Of a stretch of DNA of 64,000 bases, positions 8,879-15,468 are shown piece after piece. A program made the translations under genes and the position numbers. Source of the stretch: Pirellula staleyi DSM 6068 (GTDB lineage: Bacteria; Planctomycetota; Planctomycetia; Pirellulales; Pirellulaceae). How positions within the stretch are numbered: the stretch's first letter is position 1; every line of letters starts with the position of its first letter. The notes under the pieces were generated by a model. That model did not search any database and was not told where the DNA came from. It saw nothing but the letters and a program-made list of their open reading frames with translations. The stretch lies in the NCBI GenBank assembly GCA_945875845.1, contig CAMCMB010000018.1, positions 25,852-89,851 on the forward strand, written 5' to 3'.

Positions 8879-9520
8879 CTAGTTCTCTGGTCGATTGACG
8901 TTACTGGGGAGAGCCGCCAGCTTCAGCGTTAGCTCTAACTCGCTCCCATCCCGATCCAACATCAAAACAGTTTCATCCCCTGGCAAATATTTTAGTAGCG
9001 AATCTCGAAACGTTGCGTAATCACGGATTTCTTCGACTCCTACCTTTTTGATCGTGTCACCCTTTATTACTCCGGAAAGGGCTGCTGGAGAATGTGGAAT
9101 TACGTACAAGACCGTAAATGGTGGCGTTTTATAATTCCAGTTAATGCCAACAAAGACTGCTGGCGAGCGACCCACTTTCCAACCAAGTCGAGTTGCGATT
9201 GGTTCCACCATTTCGAACGTTATCTTGGAAGGGCCAAGCAAATAGAGCGTGTGCTGTCCGAATTCTCTAGGCTGGATTTCTTTTAGTGTGTCAAGTGACT
9301 CCAGTTTACCATTCCAATCCGGAGGAATACAGACATTCTTGATCTTCGAGAATTCGTCTCCTTTTCGATTTGGAGGCCCTGGTTCAAGCTCGACAACGAG
9401 GCCAAGTTCACGTAGGGCTTTCACCTCAGGCACCTGTGCGGCCACGAAGGAAATGCTATGAAGCGCCAAACCCACCGTAGCGCAAGCGAAGGTTGCATAT
9501 CGTAATGCTCTTGAGTTCAC
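8879..9520 (-). CDS. Small exported PDZ-domain protein
   Basis: I place the start at the GTG at 9520, because GGAG lies six bases before it and it leaves a clean signal peptide: NSRALRYATFACATVGLAL followed by a small-residue cleavage site near AAQ. An upstream GTG at 9556 would put 12 extra residues before the signal. The mature protein is about 185 residues. Its C-terminal third is a PDZ domain (VIPHSPAALSGVIKGDTI, VGVEEIRDYATF, then a final strand ELTLKLA), which in exported proteins usually binds C-terminal peptides or gates a protease. No protease domain is attached. The first half is unrecognised. It reads in the same direction as the fusion gene, which also carries a PDZ domain, 197 bases upstream of that gene. 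Confidence 0.72.
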   Translation of the reverse strand: MNSRALRYATFACATVGLALHSISFVAAQVPEVKALRELGLVVELEPGPPNRKGDEFSKIKNVCIPPDWNGKLESLDTLKEIQPREFGQHTLYLLGPSKITFEMVEPIATRLGWKVGRSPAVFVGINWNYKTPPFTVLYVIPHSPAALSGVIKGDTIKKVGVEEIRDYATFRDSLLKYLPGDETVLMLDRDGSELELTLKLAALPSNVNRPEN

Positions 9521-9684
9521 AACTATCTCCAGAGAACTAGTAATTCTCAGACGCACTCGCCTTTAAACGAAAGATTGATTGTAGCCCATTTCGCTGGTCA
9601 AATGGGCCAACGGCATTGCCGATAGGGAAGTCAAGGCTTGATCATCGGTATTTCGACGCTCCGGCGTAACGTATGTTGCTCAGC

Positions 9685-9766
9685 TTCATTGAACCGCCTC
9701 ATGCCGACCCGCATGTACGGTGGTGTGAGGAGGGTACCCGGCAACGGGAATCCTTCTTACCCGATT
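9685..9766 (+). other. Group II intron 3' end relic (domains V and VI)
   Basis: The stretch TTGAACCGCC (from 9689) through CGGTGGTGTG (to about 9727) folds as a domain V hairpin: ACCGCC pairs with GGTGGT, and CATGC pairs with GCATG around CGACCC. It is followed by a domain VI-like stem (GGAGGGTACCCG, tetraloop GCAA, CGGGAATCCTTCTTACC) with a candidate bulged A at 9759 and an intron-like end at about ACCCGAT. This combination is highly characteristic of bacterial group II introns. No reverse transcriptase frame exists upstream, since the minus-strand PDZ gene occupies that space, so only the 3' tail survives. It cannot splice. Confidence 0.75.
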
Positions 9767-9795
9767 TCGTCGATTTAACTTCGCCCAATGCGGGC

Positions 9796-10209
9796 CTAAA
9801 TCTGGCCACCTTCATCGAGCCACTGTTCGCGGAGGTCGACCCGACGACTGTCGTTCATGTTGAGTAGCCGTGCAGTCGCGCGGCCCGTTGGAGTTAGCCC
9901 GACAATCTTTGCATCACGAATTGCAAAATGGTCGTTCCAACTGTCTGTTCGGGGATTGAAGAGGTTGACGATTTCGCCGGAGTTAGGGTCAATGCTCGAA
10001 AGGTTCGGGCCTTTGAAGAGGTTGCAACGGTCACATGCAAGTGCCAGTCGTTTCAGATTGTCCAGGTTATCATCGTCCGGCGTGTGCTGTTTGGCGATCA
10101 CATGCTCGATATGAAACGTAATGAATGGAGTGGCGTCCTGAGGAAGATGACAATACTCGCAGCAATCGCCCGCTCTTTGCCTAACCAAGTTTTTGGTCGT
10201 CGCTTCCAT
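9796..10209 (-). CDS. HNH endonuclease family protein
   Basis: The 137-residue protein carries a compact HNH nuclease fold. CEYCHLP near residue 17 gives the first zinc-binding CxxC, IEHVIAKQHTPDDDNLDNL (about 33-51) holds the catalytic histidine and asparagine, and LACDRCNLFKGPNLSS (about 56-71) gives the second CxxC and the terminal histidine-equivalent position. The ending is a divergent tail with no added domain. Such stand-alone HNH proteins nick or cut DNA; targets vary and cannot be read here. The start codon lies one base after the stop of the small gene at 10211-10468, so the two are almost certainly co-translated. The gene ends 30 bases from the group II intron relic but on the opposite strand, so it is not the intron's own nuclease. 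Confidence 0.82.
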   Translation of the reverse strand: MEATTKNLVRQRAGDCCEYCHLPQDATPFITFHIEHVIAKQHTPDDDNLDNLKRLALACDRCNLFKGPNLSSIDPNSGEIVNLFNPRTDSWNDHFAIRDAKIVGLTPTGRATARLLNMNDSRRVDLREQWLDEGGQI

Positions 10210-10210
10210 G

Positions 10211-10468
10211 TCAAGAACTATGACGAGCCAAAAAACGTCGAGCCTTCGATTGGATTATGGATATCACATCAGCCGCTTCGACAAAGTCCTTGTACGCAGC
10301 CTCCTCCTCGCTCGTCAGCGTACCTTCGTTCGCTCTCTCGCGAAGTCGTTGCACCTCCGCTTCTGTTTCTGGATCGACACGAAGGTCGGCAATGACGCGT
10401 GCGACCTCGGGTGTCAACGCCTCTGTCATTGGTTCAAGAAATCGATCGAGATAGGTTGTTGCGGCCAT
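10211..10468 (-). CDS. Small helical protein coupled to the HNH nuclease
   Basis: This 85-residue acidic protein is predicted to be almost fully helical: LTPEVARVIADLRVDPETEA then VQRLRERANEGTLTSEEEAA. Its stop codon is one base from the start of the HNH gene, which implies translational coupling and a joint role. I do not recognise a named family with certainty. Small helical proteins ahead of HNH nucleases are common in planctomycete and cyanobacterial genomes. A chaperone-like or inhibitory partner, as in a toxin-antitoxin pair, is possible but is inference from order and size alone. The ATG start is supported by the absence of an open frame far upstream. Confidence 0.65.
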   Translation of the reverse strand: MAATTYLDRFLEPMTEALTPEVARVIADLRVDPETEAEVQRLRERANEGTLTSEEEAAYKDFVEAADVISIIQSKARRFLARHSS

Positions 10469-10772
10469 GGGTTGAGTCTATCGCAGCAGAAGAAGAAAAG
10501 CCAGATTAATCACGGTCCCCCCTAATTAACAAGCAACCGACACTTGTTGCTTCTTGCCGCTGCGATGACGAGGCAGGTTACTGCCTTTGGCGTCAGCGCA
10601 ATCGAAACGGGGGCTAGCCAATCCGATTCGGTCACCCAAACCATTGCGAAGCGTCCGTATCATGCACCGGCGTGTCAAACGCTTGTCAAACCGGTCCGAG
10701 TTGAGGCAATGCACCATAATTGCTTGACGTCATCGCGCGCCTAACGCAATGGTAGGCGCGTCCTGGGAATGC
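10469..10772. other. Intergenic region, no supported gene
   Basis: This 304-base gap holds a second copy of the GTCAAACCGG..CGAGTTG repeat (about 10683-10702) and a hairpin at 10736-10760 (CGCGCCTA/TAGGCGCG) just after the flavodoxin gene end. Frames of 60-66 residues run through it on both strands but have no recognisable composition or start signal. Confidence 0.6.
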
Positions 10773-11336
10773 TTATTTCCCTAGCTCACGAAATCGCTCG
10801 TAGTTTTGATTCAGCGGATGAGCGTCTTTGCGGCCGTGGATGAGGCTTGCAGACCATTCAGCCAACCGCAGCCCAAGCCTCCTACAAGCTTCTTGGCTTC
10901 CGTCCTCCACCGGCGGGCCAGCGGCGATCGCGCCATAATGGGCAGAGAACTTCACCCCCGTGTAGTCCGTCACTCCAAACACGAGAAATCCGTAGTTAAT
11001 GAGAATCGACAACAACGTCATGCAAGTCCATTCTTGCCCACCACCCCACGCGCCAGCCGACGTAAATACGCAACCAATCTTGCCGTCAAGCTTTCCCCAA
11101 TTTTCAATCGGTTGCTGGTCCCACCATTGCTTCATTTGCCAACTAACGCTGCCATAGTTGGTCGGTGATCCGAGTGCGATGCCATCGCACCACTTCAGAT
11201 CGTTGTGATCGGCGTTCGAGACATCTTTCAATCGCACTTCTGTCCCTTCAAGTTGCCGGGCGCCCTCGGCAACCAACTCTGCCATCTTTTGAGTATTGCC
11301 AGAGTTGGAGTGATAAAGCACTAGAATTTTGGACAA
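10773..11336 (-). CDS. Flavodoxin / WrbA-like NAD(P)H:quinone reductase family
   Basis: The 187-residue protein opens with ILVLYHSNSGNTQKMAELVA, the phosphate-binding loop of flavodoxins that holds FMN. It continues with GIALGSPTNYGSVSWQMKQW and GCVFTSAGAWGGGQEWT, the two further FMN-contact loops of the WrbA group. WrbA proteins are cytoplasmic two-electron quinone reductases that protect against oxidative stress. Length fits (WrbA is usually near 200). The final 30 residues differ from classical WrbA, so it could equally be a plain flavodoxin-like NADPH-dependent FMN reductase. A hairpin at 10736-10760 lies just after its stop. No partner gene is adjacent; the next unit upstream is a repeat block. 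Confidence 0.8.
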   Translation of the reverse strand: MSKILVLYHSNSGNTQKMAELVAEGARQLEGTEVRLKDVSNADHNDLKWCDGIALGSPTNYGSVSWQMKQWWDQQPIENWGKLDGKIGCVFTSAGAWGGGQEWTCMTLLSILINYGFLVFGVTDYTGVKFSAHYGAIAAGPPVEDGSQEACRRLGLRLAEWSASLIHGRKDAHPLNQNYERFRELGK

Positions 11337-11486
11337 TTTTCAAGCCTTTCTTCGAACGAAAATCAAATTCAAACAACCAGGAAAAGCGTAAAGGATACCG
11401 AATTGCCTCAAAAAAGGGTTTCGGGGTGTAAAAAGGTGTTGACCCTATTGTCCATAAACGGTTCCTACCTCCTTTTTCGCTCTGCA

Positions 11487-11760
11487 TCTGGCTCTATGCC
11501 AGTGGTCGTATGACCTTCGCCCTAGCGTGAAGGTAACGATCCCCTGGGGTAAACCCAGGGGCATTTTCGATGCATGCCATCTGGCTTTACGCCAGTGGTC
11601 GTATGACCTTCGCCCTAGCGTGAAGGTAAGGATCCCCTGGGGTAAACCCAGGGGCATTTTCGATGTTATGCCATCTGGCTTTACGCCAGTGGTAGCTGAC
11701 CTTCGCCCTAGCGTGAAGGTAAGGATCCCCTGGGGTAAACCCAGGGGCATTTTCGTTGCA
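11487..11760. repeat. Family C: three-copy tandem repeat of about 93 bases, three hairpins per unit
   Basis: Units begin near 11487, 11580 and 11674, with spacings of 93 and 94 bases measured at the AGTGG landmark (11501, 11594, 11688). Each unit contains CTGGCTTTACGCCAG, then ACCTTCGCCCTAGCGTGAAGGT, then CCCCTGGGGTAAACCCAGGGG, all self-complementary, joined by GCATTTTCGATGCATGCC. A diverged copy lies at 15180-15285, so two blocks bracket the four-gene cassette. Open frames on both strands through this block are repeat artefacts. The remainder of the gap at 11337-11944 shows no gene. Confidence 0.9.
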
Positions 11761-11944
11761 TGCAAGGGTAGCTTTGCCAGCTATCTGTATTTTGCTGCTC
11801 AGAAATGTAGATAAAAATCCTGCCACCGCGTAGTTTTTCTGTTGTATCTTCCACCGGGAAATTGCTAGAGTCCGATCAGGGTAGGATGAGCGCCAGCTTG
11901 CAGGTTTGAGTAGAGTTAGTCCAACGCAAACAGAAGAAACTATC

Positions 11945-12511
11945 ATGTGGAAGTCAGTGGCCTTTGCCTTCATACTTTTTGGTTCAAGCCTCGCTGAACT
12001 GACTGCCGTTGCTGGCGACTTACCTTCGCAGATTCAAGTCGGCGAACATCGCTTGGTTCTCAATGGCAAGGGTGCACGAACAAAGATGGTGCTTGAGCTG
12101 TATGTTGCGGGGCTGTACTTGACGCAGCCCAGCAACAATGCTGCTCAAATCATCGCGGCCGATCAGCCGATGGCGATTCGCATCCAAATTACTTCGAGCT
12201 TCGTCAGCCAGAAGAGCCTCGTTGACTCGTTGGAAGAGGGCTTCAAAAATGCGACTGGTGGTGACACTCGCGAAATTCGCAAACAGATTGACGAGTTCCG
12301 CGACTGCTTCAAGGAAGCCATTGCAAAGGGAGATACCTTCGATATGGTCTACCTTCCAAATCATGGGGTGAGTGTGAGCAAGAACGGCAAACTCAAAGGC
12401 GCTGTCGCTGGCACAAAGTTTAAGCAAGCTTTGTTTAGTATCTGGCTTTCCAGTACACCTGCCGACGCCACTCTGAAACAGGCGCTACTCACCACCGGCA
12501 AAGTCCGCTAA
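11945..12511 (+). CDS. Exported chalcone isomerase-like protein
   Basis: I choose the ATG at 11945, which opens a signal peptide (WKSVAFAFILFGSSLAELTA followed by VAGDLP). The upstream in-frame start at 11906 would put 13 hydrophilic residues before it. The mature part of about 165 residues matches the bacterial chalcone-isomerase-like family: LNGKGARTKMVLELYVAGLY near the start, a middle ITSSFVSQKSLVDSLEEGF, and GAVAGTKFKQALFSIWLSS at the end. Plant enzymes of this fold cyclise chalcones and related plant proteins bind fatty acids; the bacterial branch has no established reaction and is probably a periplasmic lipid-binding protein. It starts a plus-strand run of four genes, and its stop is five bases from the next start. 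Confidence 0.8.
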   Translation: MWKSVAFAFILFGSSLAELTAVAGDLPSQIQVGEHRLVLNGKGARTKMVLELYVAGLYLTQPSNNAAQIIAADQPMAIRIQITSSFVSQKSLVDSLEEGFKNATGGDTREIRKQIDEFRDCFKEAIAKGDTFDMVYLPNHGVSVSKNGKLKGAVAGTKFKQALFSIWLSSTPADATLKQALLTTGKVR

Positions 12512-12516
12512 AACCA

Positions 12517-13557
12517 GTGGTCTACCGCTCACTTACCATCCAAACCATTGAAGAGCTTGAGGACGAGCTGAGTCGCCCGACATCGGGCGTGCTGGACACA
12601 CTTCGCTCAGTTACCGGCGATGTCGTGGTGCTAGGTGCTGGCGGTAAAATGGGACCTACTTTGGCAAGAATGGTGAGAAGGGGATTCAATGAAATAGGGG
12701 ACGAACAGCGACGTGTGATCGCTGTTTCTCGCTTTTCATCGACAAAGGCTGCGAGCGAACTTCAGCAGCATGGTGTCGAAACCATCTCCTGTGACTTGAT
12801 GGATCGAGAAGCGGTGAGAGCGTTGCCGGATTCGCCGAATATCCTATTCATGGCGGGGCAAAAATTTGGTACCAACGATTCGCCAGAGCTAACATGGGTG
12901 ATGAATACACTGGTGCCAGCCATCGTGGCGGAACGCTATGCACAGTCTCGAATCGTTGTCTTTTCCACGGGCTGTGTCTATTCGATGGTGCCAGCCGATG
13001 GACCTGGGGCAAGCGAAGATGGGCTGCTCTCACCGCCCGGCGAGTACGCTAACTCCTGTGTCGGTCGTGAGCGCGTTTTTACGCATTTTTCTAAACAACA
13101 TGGCACGCAAGTTCTGTTTTTCCGTCTTTGCTACGCTATCGACTTGCGTTACGGCGTGTTATGCGATGTTGCGACAAAAGTTGCCGCAGGCAAACCAGTC
13201 GATGTTTCCATGGGAGTGGTGAATGTAATATGGCAAGGTGACGCCAGTGCGAGAGCCATACAATGTCTTGCGCACGCCGCATCACCGCCCGTAGCGCTAA
13301 ACGTCACCGGGCTCGATCGTGTGTCGATTCGATGTTTGGCACAGCGGTTTGGAAAGCTGTTAAACCGCGAACCTATTATTCAAGGAAAAGAGGGGAACAC
13401 GGCCTGGCATTGGAACGCGTCGCGCTCGTATGACTTGTTTGGTCCGCCGAGCGTGTCCCTCGATACAATGATCAACGCGACAGCGGACTGGATGCGTCAG
13501 GGAGGTGCGCTATTAGGAAAGCCCACTCACTTTGAAACAACAGATGGGCAGTTTTAG
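12517..13557 (+). CDS. NAD-dependent epimerase/dehydratase family protein
   Basis: The 346-residue protein has a Rossmann nucleotide-binding motif DVVVLGAGGKMGPTLARM at about residue 31, in the form GAGGKMG. A second half follows with FSTGCVYSMVPADGP and EYANSCVGRERVFTHF. In ordinary members the second block carries the catalytic YxxxK; here, by eye, the lysine position reads cysteine (YANSC), so the usual dehydrogenase chemistry may be altered or lost. The start is a GTG five bases after the preceding stop; no nearer ATG fits. It lies in a four-gene plus-strand run that ends with a DapA-like aldolase, which suggests a shared sugar or keto-acid pathway. The substrate is unknown. Confidence 0.78.
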   Translation: MVYRSLTIQTIEELEDELSRPTSGVLDTLRSVTGDVVVLGAGGKMGPTLARMVRRGFNEIGDEQRRVIAVSRFSSTKAASELQQHGVETISCDLMDREAVRALPDSPNILFMAGQKFGTNDSPELTWVMNTLVPAIVAERYAQSRIVVFSTGCVYSMVPADGPGASEDGLLSPPGEYANSCVGRERVFTHFSKQHGTQVLFFRLCYAIDLRYGVLCDVATKVAAGKPVDVSMGVVNVIWQGDASARAIQCLAHAASPPVALNVTGLDRVSIRCLAQRFGKLLNREPIIQGKEGNTAWHWNASRSYDLFGPPSVSLDTMINATADWMRQGGALLGKPTHFETTDGQF

Positions 13558-13570
13558 TTGATTGCAGCAC

Positions 13571-13583
13571 GGCACTCCGTGCC
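13571..13583. repeat. Mini-palindrome GGCACTCCGTGCC
   Basis: A short perfect palindrome with a TCC loop lies in the 82-base gap between the epimerase-like and acetyltransferase genes. A partial second copy (GACACCGAGTGCC) lies about 20 bases downstream. Related TCC-loop palindromes occur at 40894-40910, 52068-52085 and 53019-53038. Confidence 0.55.
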
Positions 13584-13639
13584 TTAAATCACGACACCGA
13601 GTGCCTTGCTACACGTTTTTGCAGTGATGAATACCAAAC

Positions 13640-14107
13640 ATGAACATTCGACTTTATCAAGCGAGCGATCTCGATGAGCTAAAGCGCATAACCATCGAGG
13701 GCTTTGAAGGCATTGCCATCGACCAGAGCGTTGAGAACCAACTAGGTATGCTAAGTGGCCATGACTGGCGTTGGCGAAAAGCGCGACATGTCGACGAGGA
13801 CGTCGAGGTGAATCCGACAGGTGTTTTTGTTGCACAAGAATTCGATAAGGTTCTCGGCTACATTAGTACGCGCGTTGACTATGCTGCAGGCAAGGGCCGC
13901 ATACCTAATCTGGCGGTCGATAAGTCCGTGCGAGGACGCGGCATTGGTCGGTTCCTCATCGAACATGCTCTTGACTACTTCCGACGGGAGGGAATGTCGT
14001 TCGCGATGATCGAGACGATGGATAACAATCAGGTGGGGCAGCATCTTTATCCGTCATGTGGCTTTGTGGAAGCGTGTCGCCAAATCCATTTTGCGAAGAA
14101 ACTCTAA
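13640..14107 (+). CDS. GNAT-family N-acetyltransferase
   Basis: This 155-residue protein is a single GNAT domain. The acetyl-CoA pyrophosphate loop is visible as VRGRGIGRFLIEHALDYF, within NLAVDKSVRGRGIG at about residues 91-104. It is preceded by the beta-bulge strand VLGYISTRVDY and followed by MIETMDNNQVGQHLYPSCGF, a typical last strand and helix. Such enzymes acetylate an amine on a small molecule, antibiotic or protein; the acceptor cannot be told. The stop codon TAA shares its last base with the ATG of the downstream DapA-like gene, so the two are translationally coupled. It is the third gene of the four-gene run. Confidence 0.85.
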   Translation: MNIRLYQASDLDELKRITIEGFEGIAIDQSVENQLGMLSGHDWRWRKARHVDEDVEVNPTGVFVAQEFDKVLGYISTRVDYAAGKGRIPNLAVDKSVRGRGIGRFLIEHALDYFRREGMSFAMIETMDNNQVGQHLYPSCGFVEACRQIHFAKKL

Positions 14108-15177
14108 TGCGACCAAACGATGTCCGGAACAACGATGTCCGGAACAACGATGTCCGGAACACGGATAACTTGCGTTCCCAATTGCTCGCAGGTCAAGCGA
14201 TACCTGCGCATCCCTTGGCACTCGATTCATCCCGTCGACTTGACGAGCGAAGACAGCGAGCATTGTCTCGCTATTACATCGCCAGCGGAGTCGGTGGGCT
14301 TGCTGTTGGAGTGCACACGACCCAGTTTGCGATTCGGGACCCAAAGATTGGGCTACTCAAACCGGTGCTTCAATTAGCCGCTGAAGAGATGGATCGCGCC
14401 TCGAAGTCGCTTGTTCGAATCGCCGGAGTCTGTGGTCTAACAGGACAAGCCGTCTCCGAAGCACAGATGGCTTGCGATTTAAGATACGACGCCGCTTTGT
14501 TAAGTTTAGGAGCGATGCGAGAGGCGACTGATGACAATCTGATTGCCCACTGTCGGACGTTGGCTGAAGTTATCCCGATCGTTGGATTCTATCTTCAACC
14601 TAGCGTAGGTGGTCGTATTCTGTCCTACGCATTTTGGCGTCGTTTCGTTGAAATCGAACACGTTGTTGCGATCAAAATTGCTCCTTTCAATCGCTATCAA
14701 ACGCAAGACGTAGTGCGCGCGGTAATCGATTCCGGTCGCGAAGACATTGCGCTTTATACGGGTAACGACGACAACATTGTGCCAGATCTACTTACTCCCT
14801 TTCGTTTTGGAAGTAGGAATTGTCGTATTGTCGGCGGCTTGCTGGGCCATTGGTCGGTTTGGACGAAGCGAGCCGTGGAGTTGCTAGATCGATGTCGAAA
14901 TGCCGACGCATCGTCTGAGCTTTTGCGGCTCGGAGTTGAGGTTACCGACAGCAATACCGCTTTTTTTGATGCCGCCAATGCTTTTCGGGGGTGCATTGCT
15001 GGTCTACACGAAGTACTAAGACGTCAGCGAATTCTTGAGGGGACGTGGTGTCTCGATGAAGATGAAACTTTGAGTCCTGGCCAAAAACAGGAGATTGATC
15101 GTGTGTATCGCTGTTATCCCCACCTAAACGACGACGAGTTCGTTGCAATGCACCGCGATGATTGGTTGCGATTGTGA
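14107..15177 (+). CDS. Dihydrodipicolinate synthase (DapA) family aldolase
   Basis: The start is the ATG at 14107, which overlaps the stop of the preceding gene as TAATG; an earlier in-frame start at 14056 would lie inside that gene. The 356-residue protein has an N-terminal extension with three near-identical NDVRN blocks from a 15-base tandem repeat (about 14116-14160). A TIM-barrel follows. VVAIKIAPFNRYQTQDVVRA gives the expected Schiff-base lysine, and VGFYLQPSVGGRI the proton-shuttle tyrosine region. The usual GTTGE signature is replaced by GVCGLTGQAVSEA. DapA-family enzymes are class I aldolases or lyases acting on pyruvate-type keto acids. The divergence suggests sugar-acid chemistry rather than lysine synthesis, an inference supported by the neighbouring epimerase-like gene. 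Confidence 0.82.
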   Translation: MRPNDVRNNDVRNNDVRNTDNLRSQLLAGQAIPAHPLALDSSRRLDERRQRALSRYYIASGVGGLAVGVHTTQFAIRDPKIGLLKPVLQLAAEEMDRASKSLVRIAGVCGLTGQAVSEAQMACDLRYDAALLSLGAMREATDDNLIAHCRTLAEVIPIVGFYLQPSVGGRILSYAFWRRFVEIEHVVAIKIAPFNRYQTQDVVRAVIDSGREDIALYTGNDDNIVPDLLTPFRFGSRNCRIVGGLLGHWSVWTKRAVELLDRCRNADASSELLRLGVEVTDSNTAFFDAANAFRGCIAGLHEVLRRQRILEGTWCLDEDETLSPGQKQEIDRVYRCYPHLNDDEFVAMHRDDWLRL

Positions 15178-15179
15178 CT

Positions 15180-15285
15180 CTTACCCTAGATTGAAGGTAA
15201 CGATCCTCTGGGGTAAACCGAGGGGCATTTTCGATTCATGCCACCTGGCTTTACGCCAGTGGTAGTTTGACCTTCGCCCTAGCGT
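15180..15285. repeat. Family C repeat, diverged copy
   Basis: This block starts with GATTGAAGGTAACGATCCTC and continues through CTGGGGTAAACCGAGGGGCA and CTGGCTTTACGCCAGTGGTA, matching the units at 11487-11760. It begins three bases after the DapA-like stop. The rest of the gap to 15468 has a 12-base repeat GCGAGGAAATCT at about 15340-15372 and no gene. Confidence 0.8.
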
Positions 15286-15468
15286 AATCGAACGCATCGT
15301 CTCCAGTCTGTATCCCGTCCTGCGGTTAGCCATGAATCAGCGAGGAAATCTGCGAGGAAATCTGCGAGGGAACAACACCGACGAAACGACAGATAATACG
15401 ATGCAGTTCTGCCAGTGTCGAAAGCCCTCGCTGTTAGGTCGCACCTGCTGGGGACGGCCTATGGAACC

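Noticed and set aside
9796..10209. The HNH gene as a remnant of the group II intron protein
   Set aside because: It is on the opposite strand and is a complete free-standing gene with its own partner.
11487..11760. CRISPR array
   Set aside because: Three 93-base units are nearly identical throughout, with no variable spacers and no cas gene.
11445..11973. Frames of 95-128 codons on both strands around 11445-11973
   Set aside because: They run through family C repeat units; their repeated peptides are products of the DNA repeat and do not resemble proteins.
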